From Herbaspirillum sp. ASV7 (lineage in GTDB: Bacteria; Pseudomonadota; Gammaproteobacteria; Burkholderiales; Burkholderiaceae_D), in assembly GCF_016429215.1 (NCBI RefSeq), contig NZ_JAELUH010000010.1:32723-96722 (forward strand): a stretch of DNA of 64,000 nt, given 5' to 3'. Below, one piece after another: positions 31,381-39,955 of the stretch. Position 1 is the first letter of the stretch. Every line of letters begins with the position of its first letter. The translations under genes and the position numbers were made by a program. The notes under the pieces are model-generated. The model did not search any database. It was given only the letters and a program-made list of their open reading frames with translations, and was not told where the DNA came from.

Positions 31381-31808
31381 TCAGTCAAATTCCATGCTGG
31401 CATTACGGTAAGCAATGCCGCTGGTTGCTTGTACTAGACGACAGCCATCCCCGTATATGGCGCCGGGGTATTCTGCGACCGCGTCCGCGCGAAAGCTCGA
31501 GTATAGACGCAGATATTCCGGCGCGCGGCCACCCGGGATTACCAGAGCGTCGTACGAAGTCGGGTCTGTGCTGGCGAAATCGGCGTTCAAAGTGAAGTTG
31601 TGGCCACGTTTCTCGGTGTAGGTCTGGGCGCCTTCGAAATCGTGGATTGCGGCGCGAATCGAATCGCCGGCCTTTTTTTGTCCAGTGCAACAACGTGCGC
31701 AGTGTGTCCTACCGCGCCCAGCGCCTGGAATGGCACCATCAATTCGTAGTCTTCGACGAAATCACCTGCAATAATTAGAATGCGCTTTGCAATTTCAGCA
31801 GTATCCAT
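31381..31808 (-). pseudogene. Broken DJ-1/PfpI-family gene
   Basis: From the ATG at 31808, [20 protein letters not shown] and [20 protein letters not shown] are the start of a DJ-1/PfpI glyoxalase/peptidase-like protein. At an A7 tract near 31676 the frame breaks. The next frame continues with [20 protein letters not shown] and RAPEYLRLY, again PfpI. The part with the nucleophile Cys (normally in an AICHGAQLL-type motif) is absent. The remaining ~35 codons to 31381 do not match the family. So the gene is both frameshifted and truncated. It abuts the STAND gene start. Confidence 0.8.
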
Positions 31809-32064
31809 GTGTTCAAGAAGGGAACTGAGACAAAGGGAAGTCTCAGCCGGCCTTTGAGTATATGGAGCGAATGGAGTAGGGGGTAATGCAGGGCTATATT
31901 TCAATGTCACACCGTACGACGCAGTTTGATTGGCCAACGGCGCTATCGTAGTTGTGGGTGCATCCGGGGGGAATCTATTACCTGTTCTGAAATAAGCCAG
32001 CTTGTCGAGTGGCATTTTGCAAAGCGTCGACAGGGGCGTGAACGAAGTGAAATCGGGGGAGTGA

Positions 32065-33483
32065 ATGATTTTTGGTAGTACAGATAAGAGCGGCCAGAAA
32101 GCGCGCGCTTCTAGGATTGCGAGGGATGTAGCGTGGAGAAAATTAATTGCCAAGCTGGAAGAGCGATTTCGCTTAGAGGCGCAGGCTCGATTGGACGCAG
32201 GGTACTTCGACCAGTTATATGTTTTTTCTTCAGTACATGAGCAAACAGCGCAACTCACCCTAGGAAATCGGATTGTGGGGACCAATCCCCAAAATCCGAA
32301 TCAGCACATCGTCGAGGACGGAGCTGCTTTGGTTGTCAGCAAATCGCTTCGAGGCGAGGTCGCTGTATTTCTCTATCCTTGTGTGTCATCGGGAATGACT
32401 CTTAAGGAAAAGAACCTGGTATGGGACGTCTATGATTCTCCTGCGCAATTAACCCCGCGGAAAATCGAACAGGCAATTACAGATTTTTTCCACTATATCG
32501 ATGTTTCGAGCGCAGACCTCGTTCCTTCTAAGCAGGCGATGCGCAGGATTGAGGCAATACGGAAGCGCCAGCATCGATACGTTGAGACTCAAGACAATTC
32601 TCCTGCATCTGTCTGGCGTTTGCTCAGTAAGCCGTGGGCAATCCTCGGGGGCATTAGCGGCATTTCGACGTTGCTTGGTGTGACGATATTCCAATTTTGG
32701 GACGTCTTATTCCCCTTGGATGCAGCCGAGCGTGCCATGCCGGTGATTGCAGGAGACTACACGTTCTGTCCTGGGAAATCATCCTTCGACGGAGATGCAA
32801 AGCTAGCCAATCTTCTGTATGACATTCATCAAAACGCGAAGAAAACTGTTTTCCTCGACCTTCGAGTAATTGTCGAATGCCGGATGGGAGCGGTGCCAGA
32901 GAGTGACTGGGCGACCTTCATGAGGCGTGTCGATGGGGCATCGGTGACCTATAGCTTTCATATCCCATATAGCGACAAGAACGATAAATCTAGTCAAGAG
33001 CGCTGGCTGGGTGGCAAGAGAAGCATAGAAAAACTCAATGAACTACTTGTCGATAACGGTTCCGACATTGAATTTCATGGTGGCTCGACTGGCAGAAACG
33101 CGATTACGAGGTTTCAGCCAAATAGAGAGGGCATCGAAGATGTTTTCTATGGCCCGTACCAAATCAAGGTGAGAGTTGACGATGCCGCGGTCACATATGA
33201 CCTGGCAGAGCCGAACCTGGATACCCGTTTGACGGATGCTGCTGCCAAAATTGATGAAGCAAGAATTGCCCACCACATCGAGATGGACAGACTGACCGAT
33301 AGCCGCCCAAGAGTGAAGGTTGCGCAACCAGGTTCAGTCGACACAGCGCCGGTGGCGAATCCGCCTGCGCCAGTTCCGCTACCTCCTTTGCCAGTGAGGA
33401 CTGACGGCGAGAGAAGTGGGGCTTCTTCGACGCTTATTCCATTACCGCCATTGCCGACTCCACTAGAAAGACAAGGTAATTGA
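32065..33483 (+). CDS. Unknown one-TM protein, first gene of a two-gene membrane operon
   Basis: A 472-residue protein I do not recognise. About 190 N-terminal residues are soluble and charged (starting [20 protein letters not shown]). One membrane segment lies near residues 195-215 ([20 protein letters not shown]). A ~180-residue globular part follows, beginning [20 protein letters not shown]. The C-terminal ~70 residues are Pro-rich with two near-identical runs ([13 protein letters not shown] and [13 protein letters not shown]). GGGGGAG precedes the ATG at 32065. The stop overlaps the next start, so the two products are made together. Position inside the defence island makes a defence or toxin role possible but unproven. 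Confidence 0.75.
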   Translation: MIFGSTDKSGQKARASRIARDVAWRKLIAKLEERFRLEAQARLDAGYFDQLYVFSSVHEQTAQLTLGNRIVGTNPQNPNQHIVEDGAALVVSKSLRGEVAVFLYPCVSSGMTLKEKNLVWDVYDSPAQLTPRKIEQAITDFFHYIDVSSADLVPSKQAMRRIEAIRKRQHRYVETQDNSPASVWRLLSKPWAILGGISGISTLLGVTIFQFWDVLFPLDAAERAMPVIAGDYTFCPGKSSFDGDAKLANLLYDIHQNAKKTVFLDLRVIVECRMGAVPESDWATFMRRVDGASVTYSFHIPYSDKNDKSSQERWLGGKRSIEKLNELLVDNGSDIEFHGGSTGRNAITRFQPNREGIEDVFYGPYQIKVRVDDAAVTYDLAEPNLDTRLTDAAAKIDEARIAHHIEMDRLTDSRPRVKVAQPGSVDTAPVANPPAPVPLPPLPVRTDGERSGASSTLIPLPPLPTPLERQGN

Positions 33484-34244
33484 TGATGTTTCTCTGCACA
33501 GTTCTATTTCTACTCTACGCATTTACCGTTCTCTTAAGCAGCTTTGGTTTGTTCCAATTTAGAGACGGTACGAAGGCGCTGATTGCCAGTATGAATGCGC
33601 ATACTAAATCGGGGTTGATTCAAATCGCAGAATCATCGGATGAAAAGGCATTAAAGGTCTTTGGCAATCTCTTTGGTTTTATCGCAGTCCCTATAGCAGC
33701 TTTCTACCTTGTCGTAGTTGCGCTTGGCTTCCAATTGTCTGCAGTTGTTGCAAGAAATGCCATATTGGCTGTTGCTGCTTGCGTCTACATTGCCGGCTCT
33801 ATCAATGGATGGTCTCGGATGAGAGGGAAGATTAAACCTGAACTCATCGCCTCCCTGAAGAGCAGCGGAGTTGAAGGAGCAGCTGTTGGCGTGATTGCTG
33901 TAGCGATGCTTGCGATTCTATATATTGCTTTGGGTATGTTTAATTCGAGCAACTGGCTCTATCTCGCACTGGGTTTCATTGCGGGAGGAATAGTTTGTGC
34001 ACTTATGGTCAGTATTGGATTTTGGCTTGCAGGAAGCGTTTCAATGGTGCTTGCCTTCGGACCAGCATTCCTTGCTTTGATTTATCTTCGTTTCGTCATT
34101 CGTGTCGCGCAGTGGTCTTTGAGGCTTGGGAAGAATTTCTTCTACAACCTCTGCATTGCTTATTTCATCGTCGGGACCATCTATCTAGCGCTACTCTCGG
34201 TTCCTGGACTTGCAGCCAAATGGGGCGTCAAGCCTCTTTGCTGA
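33480..34244 (+). CDS. Unknown multi-pass membrane protein, second gene of the operon
   Basis: A 254-residue integral membrane protein beginning [20 protein letters not shown]. Six or so hydrophobic segments alternate with short loops (e.g. FIAVPIAAFYLVVVALGF, AVGVIAVAMLAILYIAL, LALGFIAGGIVCALMVSIGF, FFYNLCIAYFIVGTIYLAL). Three ATG codons in a row overlap the upstream stop, giving tight translational coupling. No catalytic motif is visible. Likely partner of the one-TM protein, for example as anchor, channel or immunity component; this is an inference from coupling alone. Confidence 0.78.
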   Translation: MMMFLCTVLFLLYAFTVLLSSFGLFQFRDGTKALIASMNAHTKSGLIQIAESSDEKALKVFGNLFGFIAVPIAAFYLVVVALGFQLSAVVARNAILAVAACVYIAGSINGWSRMRGKIKPELIASLKSSGVEGAAVGVIAVAMLAILYIALGMFNSSNWLYLALGFIAGGIVCALMVSIGFWLAGSVSMVLAFGPAFLALIYLRFVIRVAQWSLRLGKNFFYNLCIAYFIVGTIYLALLSVPGLAAKWGVKPLC

Positions 34245-34345
34245 AACGCCATTTATCGAGAATATTTCAATGCCGAGGTCATATGAATAGGAGCAATAAA
34301 AGCACAGCATTGCGCCGTCCTCGGAAAACTAGGCTTGCGATGTAA

Positions 34346-34822
34346 GAGGTAGAGGAATTCGCGAAGAATGAGGCGAGCACCCGCAAGTGGTTCACGGATA
34401 ACGACTACACACCGACTGGAATATTGACCTTGGAAATGGGCAGATGGCCTTCAAAGACCTGGAAGGACACACCTCGCACTGCACTAGAAGAGCGTATATC
34501 GGACCTGGCTGCAGGCATTGTCCTTAATGCGCAGAGGACATATCAACATGAGCAGGAGCTGCGCGAGCGGCAAGTCGAACAGCAGCGCGCCCGGCCGCTC
34601 AAAGAGGTAAAGGCTCAGGCAAATAGCTGGGAGCGCGCAGAAAAACTTCGGGCATTTTCCGACGCATTTGAGAAAAGGGCGATGCAAAGCGGGGAACTGA
34701 CGCCGGAGCAACTGGATTGGCTTGCTTGGGTCCGGGCCAAAGCCGATGGTTTAGACCCGCTGACGCCGATTTCCGACCCAATCCTTAACGCTCTAGAGTT
34801 AAATAAGTACCAATATTGGTAA
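34346..34822 (+). pseudogene. Probable 5'-truncated gene remnant, hypothetical
   Basis: The frame is open from just after a TAA at 34343 and reads as good protein throughout (VEEFAKNEASTRKWFTDNDY ... LDWLAWVRAKADGLDPLTP), ending at 34822. The first ATG in frame (34424) lies inside this protein-like stretch and has no ribosome-binding site. So it seems to be the C-terminal ~150 residues of a longer, helical, charged protein whose 5' end is lost. It could alternatively start at TTG 34412 or 34418. Its 3' end overlaps the convergent small gene at 34785-35051 by 38 bp. Function unknown. Confidence 0.5.
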
Positions 34823-35051
34823 CGAGGTCAGTGCTTAGAGCTTCCTCTGCGTCCAGCAGCAGGTACAACTCTGCGTAGTCCGAGCCATCCTCCGCGGTCA
34901 AGGACCCATGAAGTGCAGGATTTTGAGCACTGAACTTCGAAACCATCCAAAGGACTTCGCCTTTATGCTCAAGAAAGAGCTTTGCTGGTCGCGTTTTTCC
35001 CCTCACCTGGTCCTCTCCGAAAGTAGCCTCTGAGAATGGGGGCAGCCTCAT
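34785..35051 (-). CDS. Small protein encoded directly behind hipA
   Basis: An 88-residue soluble protein (MRLPPFSEATFGEDQVRGKT ... LLLDAEEALSTDLVTNIGTY), starting 13 bp after the hipA stop on the same strand, so probably co-transcribed. It has no resemblance that I can see to HipB (no HTH) or to the N-subdomain of HipA seen in HipS. Possible roles are an accessory or antitoxin component of the HipA unit, but nothing in the sequence proves it. Confidence 0.6.
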   Translation of the reverse strand: MRLPPFSEATFGEDQVRGKTRPAKLFLEHKGEVLWMVSKFSAQNPALHGSLTAEDGSDYAELYLLLDAEEALSTDLVTNIGTYLTLER

Positions 35052-35064
35052 GAATCGCCCTCAG

Positions 35065-36411
35065 CTATGCCTGGCCGGGCGACACCGACGCGACTTTCAA
35101 CAAGTGTATTGCACGGCCCTCGATTGAAGTAGCAATCTTACGGACTAGTGTCCGCTCCCGCTGAGTGTAGACGTCGCTCCTTGCCAAAATTGGCGCATGT
35201 GCCCTCACGGCAGTAGCCAGGGCCTTCAGTTCTTCAACAAGCGTGTCGCGCGCAATACCTGCTTCTTCCGTAAAAATCGTCAGGTCATCAGCAACGACGT
35301 CCTCGACCAAGAAGGCATTACCGAACGCCATCGCCATTTCACTACCCATGTCATAGACGCGCGTGCAGACGAGGTCATAGGCCGGGGCCGGCATGATTCC
35401 GAGCCTATGCTGGAAGAACGAAAAGTTCTTTGCGTGCGCATCGCTGTTCCCAATGAGCATGTTGAAAAGTGCCCATCTCACGATGGCCATCCTTCCCTCG
35501 CGTGGCACCATGAAATGTCGGTCCAGTTCGAACATTTCACGGAAGCCAATACCGATACGCCTCTCCCGATATCCGCCTCCATGACCCTCTGGGCACTCGT
35601 ACTTGAAGAAGGGATGTTCTCCAAGCGCTTGGCACGCATCCAAGGTGGGCACACGCTCAACAATTTCCGGACGCCGGATGATGCTTCTGGCACGGTCAAA
35701 GCGTTCCACCAGCAGGACGGCTTCTGGAACACGTCGGATTTCAACGTTGGCTACAGGTAAACCCACCGTTCTAGCGAGAGACATGCAGAAGTGCTCGTTA
35801 GCGACCATGCGCCGCGTGCTTTGTCCGTGGGGCTCCGGTTTTAGTATGTGGCTCGAATTCAAACATCCGCCGACGAGCTGGAGGTCGTCGCCGTCCAAGC
35901 GCACCTGGAGCTTATCTTGTACACCGGCCAACGACTGGTAGAAAACATCATCCCAGAAAGCGAATGGGATGGTGCCCCGGTATCGGATACGTTTGGACAA
36001 TTCCGCTGTTGGCAGCTCACGGACGACTGGCGGTCTATCATCGGGAACGCTCAACTCCTCCACATCCAGGTCGAATCCCACGGCACCCGCCGGCTCTCGA
36101 CATAGATAGACGGCCATTGCGCAAGAATTCGCGTGACTGAGCTGATATCGGCGAGCGGCTTCCCCTCGCGCTTCTCCTTCTGGCAGAAGGTTCAACAGAT
36201 GGTCTCGAATCACCCTGTAGGGAGCTTGGCCCTCCTTGAGAGGAAGGTGGGGTGACAGTGGATACGAATAGTCCCACGTTCTCCACACCCGGCTATAACT
36301 GAAGTTGCACTCCTCCTCTAAAGGGCTGTATTCGATGTCGGCGATAAGCTGGTTTGCTGTAGTCGCGCAGATACTAGGTCGACCTCTTGCCAGTAGCTTG
36401 GCTATATCCAT
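35065..36411 (-). CDS. hipA: HipA-family serine/threonine kinase toxin
   Basis: A 448-residue HipA-like kinase; relatives phosphorylate glutamyl-tRNA synthetase or other targets and cause dormancy. Landmarks: YSPLSPHLPL in the N-terminal subdomain, SLAGVQDKLQ (the SxxGxQxK P-loop-like motif), HILKPEP with the ATP-binding Lys, NEHFCMSLARTVGLPVANVE, LLVERFDR, the catalytic loop MLIGNSDAHAKNFS and metal-binding APAYDLV. The ATG at 36411 has GGAGG at good spacing; the GTG at 36423 is the alternative. No HipB is adjacent upstream; the nearest HTH candidates are at 37.7-39.5 kb. An 88-residue gene follows. Confidence 0.87.
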   Translation of the reverse strand: MDIAKLLARGRPSICATTANQLIADIEYSPLEEECNFSYSRVWRTWDYSYPLSPHLPLKEGQAPYRVIRDHLLNLLPEGEARGEAARRYQLSHANSCAMAVYLCREPAGAVGFDLDVEELSVPDDRPPVVRELPTAELSKRIRYRGTIPFAFWDDVFYQSLAGVQDKLQVRLDGDDLQLVGGCLNSSHILKPEPHGQSTRRMVANEHFCMSLARTVGLPVANVEIRRVPEAVLLVERFDRARSIIRRPEIVERVPTLDACQALGEHPFFKYECPEGHGGGYRERRIGIGFREMFELDRHFMVPREGRMAIVRWALFNMLIGNSDAHAKNFSFFQHRLGIMPAPAYDLVCTRVYDMGSEMAMAFGNAFLVEDVVADDLTIFTEEAGIARDTLVEELKALATAVRAHAPILARSDVYTQRERTLVRKIATSIEGRAIHLLKVASVSPGQA

Positions 36412-36548
36412 CACATCCTCCACTGCAAGAAAAACTCATGCTTTAGACGGCACCTCTGGTGTATGCAAAGGATAGGCCAACTAAAAACAGTCATGTACAC
36501 CCGGCTGGACCTTGACACGGCGTCGCGCAGAAACGATAAATTCATCCA

Positions 36549-37049
36549 ATGAACACTCGAGTCAAAGACGTTGTCGCCAAACTGTACCGCCCGTCAGCGC
36601 AGGGCAGGCAGGTATTCGCCCTATCCCGAGGCGACGCGGAACGCATCCCGCTGATTGACGGGGTAGCCATGATTTCCATCACTGCCCCTGAAAAACATCC
36701 GGCCCAGCTGCCTGAATACAAATATTTGCTTCGACTCAGCTTCGCAGACGTCGATTTTCTCGGCGAGCTCTCGGCACGCGCGGCAGAGAAACTACCTTCG
36801 GCAATGACTAAAGACGACGCAGAAGACATATTGCGATTCACCCAAGCACTTCCAGATACTATTCACACGTTGCTCGTCCACTGTGAGGGCGGATTCTCAA
36901 GGTCAGCGGGCGTTGTGACTGCCCTGAGGGACCTGTATGGCTACGCGGCCGAGAACACGAGGCTCGTCCAGGCAAATCCTAGTGTCGTCAAAACTATCTT
37001 GGAGGCTGCACGGCCGGAAACCACCAAGAAGCGAAAATCAAAAAAATAG
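36549..37049 (+). CDS. CX5R-type protein tyrosine/dual-specificity phosphatase-like protein
   Basis: A 166-residue protein with the phosphatase signature VHCEGGFSRSAG (about residues 110-121: H-C-X5-R-S), preceded by a plausible general-acid Asp region (SFADVDFLGE). The C-terminus is very basic (KKRKSKK). Such short phosphatases occur in phage and island DNA; targets are unknown. It is divergent from hipA across a 137-bp gap. A degraded second copy of its middle part (FADVDFLGELSARAAEKLPS region) lies at 48738-48806. Followed by a weak hairpin GCCCCG/CGGGGC (37144-37160). Confidence 0.75.
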   Translation: MNTRVKDVVAKLYRPSAQGRQVFALSRGDAERIPLIDGVAMISITAPEKHPAQLPEYKYLLRLSFADVDFLGELSARAAEKLPSAMTKDDAEDILRFTQALPDTIHTLLVHCEGGFSRSAGVVTALRDLYGYAAENTRLVQANPSVVKTILEAARPETTKKRKSKK

Positions 37050-37095
37050 AGAAAATCCGCACCTTGATGCATTGAGAGCCGAATCCCACAAGAGC

Positions 37096-37104
37096 TGTGG
37101 ATAA
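37096..37104 (+). other. Isolated perfect extended DnaA box
   Basis: TGTGGATAA followed by CTTGGG, the same extended form as at 8356, 9157 and 15224, but 20 kb inside the island in the gap after the phosphatase gene. Confidence 0.6.
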
Positions 37105-37292
37105 CTTGGGTTCTTATTCAACGCCTGTCTTGAGAATGCAGAAGCCCCGACTAGCGGGGCCTCTGGTCCATCGGGTCCGATTCCTCTTACCTAGCGATTG
37201 CTAGACCAGTTAGCACTTGGTGGGCGACCTCGCGAGTCGGCTCAAGAGGCCCTTTCATAGAGGTTAGCAAGCTGGCGCACTAAGCGCAAACT

Positions 37293-37556
37293 TCAATGCG
37301 AATGGGGCGCGATACTGTCTACGTGCTCCAACAGGTATCGAAGAGCGACCTCATTGACGGCCCGGAGACTCAACCCCGAGTAGTTCTCGGCGAGGCGAAA
37401 GGACCTTCGTACGTGTAACGCGGCCAGGTAGTCGCCATTCAGCAGGCAGCCAAAGCGAGAGGCAACGTCCCTACGAATACGCTCCCGTACAGATTCGTTC
37501 AGGTGGATATTGGAAGGCACTGCAACCGCGACGATTACCTGGCGGGCGCCTCGCAT
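37293..37556 (-). CDS. Hypothetical protein
   Basis: A possible 87-residue protein from the ATG at 37556 (MRGARQVIVAVAVPSNIHLN). It has a protein-like composition with helical C-terminus (LSLRAVNEVALRYLLEHVDS), but no recognised family and a poor ribosome-binding site. The frame extends to 37592 with a TTG. It may be a fragment of a longer lost gene. Confidence 0.4.
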   Translation of the reverse strand: MRGARQVIVAVAVPSNIHLNESVRERIRRDVASRFGCLLNGDYLAALHVRRSFRLAENYSGLSLRAVNEVALRYLLEHVDSIAPHSH

Positions 37557-37713
37557 GTCGTAAATTCGGATTAGCGTGTGGCACCAGGACAAGACCGAAG
37601 TGCGGGACTTTCATCCCCGACCAGATTAAGGGGCGAAGCGAGATGCGCACTCTCACCATAGCTTGGCAACTACGCCATCCGCTGCTCTCCAGCCCGACCG
37701 AGGGCATCTCATC

Positions 37714-38302
37714 TCAGCCTTCGACACGCGGCACTCCATGCGACATCTCTGCCATCAGGTCGGACAGCTTGCATCCTGGACTGGCCGAAATTTCGCCGGC
37801 TATCTCCTCCGGACAGCCCCATATATGCACTTGTTTTCCCGCGCGCAGTAGCATGTCCACTAGAAAATCGATGGTGAAATTTCGCGGATTCCTTTTGAAT
37901 ATCTCGCCTATCCGTTGGGTCTTCACGCCGAGCCTTTCCGCAGCTTGTGCGTGCGTGAGTTGATTCAGCTCTATCCAGCTCACGAGCTCAGCCATCAAAC
38001 TCTCCATGACGGCCAGTTTCTTCATGAGGATTGCATCTGCTTGCTCTCCGCCCTCCGCTGGCTCTATCGAGTACAGCTCCGCGGTCGGTATGGCGGTCTT
38101 CACATCAGCAATTGCGCCACGAACTGCCTGCTCCAACGACGTAGCGCTGCGAGAGAAATCCAGTGCTATCTTCCCCGGGGGCCCCTATCCCCACTAAAGC
38201 GTCTAAGCAGCCAGCATCCCCGAGCCGCTCAAGCACGTCGTCCATATCGCCGACAGCATCGGCCGGGCCCAAGCTAAACCGAAGGGTGAATTCGTGTTCC
38301 AT
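37714..38302 (-). pseudogene. Frameshifted HTH regulator/antitoxin-like gene
   Basis: From the ATG at 38302, MEHEFTLRFSLGPADAVGD and DALVGIGAPG begin a domain found at the N-terminus of small antitoxin-like proteins. In the run GGGGCCCCCGGGG (around 38174-38186) one extra base shifts the frame. The continuation KIALDFSRSATSLEQAVRGA then runs in the other frame, through ADVKTAIPTAEL, into an XRE-type helix-turn-helix (LTHAQAAERLGVKTQRIGEI) and ends at 37714. If the extra base is a sequencing error, one ~195-residue regulator is restored. Alternatively the HTH part could be a separate gene from MKKLAVME. Confidence 0.65.
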
Positions 38303-38383
38303 GTCACTTCGTCGTGTGGTCGATGGAATCAGTGTAGACCGCCCCACAACGGAAACAAGCTGCTCTCAAAGTAGGGCACCGCA

Positions 38384-38455
38384 TGTCCGAAACGAGTGGC
38401 GATTTTTCCCTGTTTGTCCGAAAACCACTTCGATTTATAGTGCTTTTGTCCGAAA
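38384..38455. repeat. Three TGTCCGAAA direct repeats, candidate operator
   Basis: TGTCCGAAA occurs at 38384, 38415 and 38447, i.e. at 31- and 32-bp spacing (three helical turns), in the 445-bp divergent gap between the frameshifted HTH gene and the XRE gene at 38748. This suggests cooperative binding on one DNA face. Confidence 0.5.
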
Positions 38456-38551
38456 TGTACGTCGATTTCTGTGTAGCGATGTCTAGGGAGACATGCGAAA
38501 TGTTTCTCACCTCGGTTGTGAACGCATCATTCCACGGTCGCTATACCGAAT

Positions 38552-38567
38552 TATCCAAATCCGGATA
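38552..38567. promoter_or_regulatory. HipB-operator-like palindrome
   Basis: TATCC-N6-GGATA, inside the larger ATTATCCAAATCCGGATAAT. The E. coli HipB operator is TATCC-N8-GGATA, so the arms match and the spacing differs. It lies 180 bp upstream of the HipB-like gene at 38748. A tandem pair of CGGTATAACG follows at 38580-38600. Confidence 0.45.
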
Positions 38568-38747
38568 ATTATCCGAAGTCGGTATAACGCGGTATAACGC
38601 CATTCCATGCTGGCGTTCGACGCCATCCACCACCTAAAATAATTTCAGAGAAGTGGTGCAAAGATGGGCGTGGTCATTATTCCCAGATATCAGTCCCAAT
38701 TGCACAATCAGCGGCCGATGAAGGAATAATCACCAAAGGTGAGAATT

Positions 38748-39092
38748 ATGGGAAGGACGATAAGAACGGAGGGTGAGGATGTCCATCCGCATGCATCAAA
38801 CATGGAGGCGCTTGGCCGGATACTCCGACATCGACGCACCACGGGTGGCATCAAGCTGATTGACGCTGCGGACCAACTCCGCATTTCGAAGAGCGCACTC
38901 TCTCGTCTGGAAAACGGGAAATCGACGAACATCGAAATGCTGTTCACCGTTCTGGAGGGCCTGGGGCTGAATCTTCTCGTGACCGACAAAGCGGAAATCA
39001 AGGACGCACTGGAGGCCATTCAATGCTGCCGCAATACAAATGACGATGTGAAGCTCGCCCGCACGCACGGTAAAACATGGCCATCAAAGTAG
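38748..39092 (+). CDS. XRE-family (HipB-like) transcriptional regulator
   Basis: A 114-residue DNA-binding protein. The HTH covers about residues 17-75: ALGRILRHRRTTGGIKLIDA, then ADQLRISKSALSRLENGKST and LEGLGLNLLV, the last resembling HipB. Start: ATG at 38748 preceded by AAAGGTGAG; a GTG three codons earlier is less likely. The stop codon lies inside the AAAGTAGGAT inverted repeat that precedes the next HTH gene, so the pair is tightly arranged. It may be the antitoxin-type partner of HipA at 35 kb, though that gene is 2.3 kb away and reads in the opposite direction. Decayed copies lie at 39487 and 48669. Confidence 0.8.
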   Translation: MGRTIRTEGEDVHPHASNMEALGRILRHRRTTGGIKLIDAADQLRISKSALSRLENGKSTNIEMLFTVLEGLGLNLLVTDKAEIKDALEAIQCCRNTNDDVKLARTHGKTWPSK

Positions 39093-39116
39093 GATATTTC
39101 GATTAAATCCTACTTT
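39086..39116. promoter_or_regulatory. AAAGTAGGAT inverted repeat, candidate operator (copy 1)
   Basis: Perfect 10-bp arms AAAGTAGGAT (39086-39095) and ATCCTACTTT (39107-39116) in front of the XRE gene at 39152. Copies at 39889-39919 (one arm mismatch) and 48267-48297 (perfect arms) also precede copies of the same gene, as expected for an autoregulatory site. Confidence 0.65.
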
Positions 39117-39151
39117 GCTGCCCATCCGGAATTGAGACTCAAGAGGCATCA

Positions 39152-39460
39152 ATGCGAAATCTAGGAGACATCGCGATTCTCATGCGCGATGCGATGAAGA
39201 AACAGAAAGTAACGCAGCAGGACCTACGCGAGCGTGCCGGGATTGCCAGGCGAACGCTGACCGGGGTACTTAGCGGACAGCGCGATTACAAGGTCACCAC
39301 CTTGATGGCGGTGCTCGACCGATTAGGCTACGAAATGGTTATCGTGCCCAAAGCGGCCGCACGTGCAGTTCCGACGAGGTGGGAGCCGACTGAGCCGGCG
39401 GTGAAGACGAAGGTGCAGATTGCAATTGAAAAGCTCAACCAGCTTTCACCAGAGAAGTAG
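39152..39460 (+). CDS. XRE-family transcriptional regulator
   Basis: A 102-residue protein with an HTH over about residues 1-65 (MRNLGDIAILMRDAMKKQKV, TQQDLRERAGIARRTLTGVL, LMAVLDRLGYEMVIVPK) and a basic tail. This intact copy has two decayed relatives in the window: 39956-40069 (stops after 37 codons) and 48333-48639 (start codon lost, frameshift). Probably autoregulated through the palindrome at 39086. Its target genes are unknown. No toxin gene follows it directly. Confidence 0.8.
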   Translation: MRNLGDIAILMRDAMKKQKVTQQDLRERAGIARRTLTGVLSGQRDYKVTTLMAVLDRLGYEMVIVPKAAARAVPTRWEPTEPAVKTKVQIAIEKLNQLSPEK

Positions 39461-39486
39461 ACAACGCGCTGGACTAAGCTACGAGC

Positions 39487-39640
39487 ATAGAAGCGCTCGG
39501 CAAAATTCGGCGTCACCGCTGAACCAGCCCCGGAATCTAGCTCGTGACGCCGCACACCAACTCGGCATATCGAGAGGGCTTTAGCGCTTGGAAGATGGGA
39601 AGCCGACGAAATCGTCTTCGAGGAATAGGTCGCGGGACTT
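39487..39640 (+). pseudogene. Decayed second copy of the HipB-like gene
   Basis: EALGKIRRHR, stop, then after a frame change DAAHQLGISRG, stop, RLEDGKPTKS can be read. This follows ALGRILRHRRTTGGIKLIDA and ADQLRISKSALSRLENGKST of the intact gene. Stops and indels exclude function. Confidence 0.7.
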
Positions 39641-39888
39641 CTCTTGATTATTCCACTCCAGGTGGAACCCCATTCAAAAACCGAGGCGGCGCTTAGCTTT
39701 TACGACGAACACCCGCTCATGCTAAGTCTTGCTAGTCTCTCAACTAGACCTTCTTGCTGGCTTTTGGCTCTTACCGAAGCGGCACGAAGGATTTAAGTCA
39801 TCCTAAAATATCAAGATTTTGTCCGCTGCGCTACATTGGCATGTCGTCAGCGAATAGGAAGTCTCAATTAAGGTAAAACATGGTCATT

Positions 39889-39919
39889 AAAGTAGGATAT
39901 TTCACTGAAATGCTACTTT
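39889..39919. promoter_or_regulatory. AAAGTAGGAT inverted repeat, copy 2
   Basis: AAAGTAGGAT (39889-39898) and ATGCTACTTT (39910-39919), one mismatch against the perfect palindrome, in front of the truncated XRE copy. Confidence 0.6.
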
Positions 39920-39955
39920 GCTGCGCACCCCAGAACTAAGTCTCAAAAGGAATCA

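Larger units (their letters stand above)
39017..39530 (+). repeat. Left copy of a ~510-bp degenerate direct repeat
   Basis: Spans the end of the HipB-like gene, the AAAGTAGGAT palindrome, the second XRE gene and the start of the decayed HTH copy. It matches 48203-48713 base for base over most of its length, with small indels. The two copies bracket the GmrSD-like gene, two unknown genes and the second Gabija-like pair. Confidence 0.75.
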
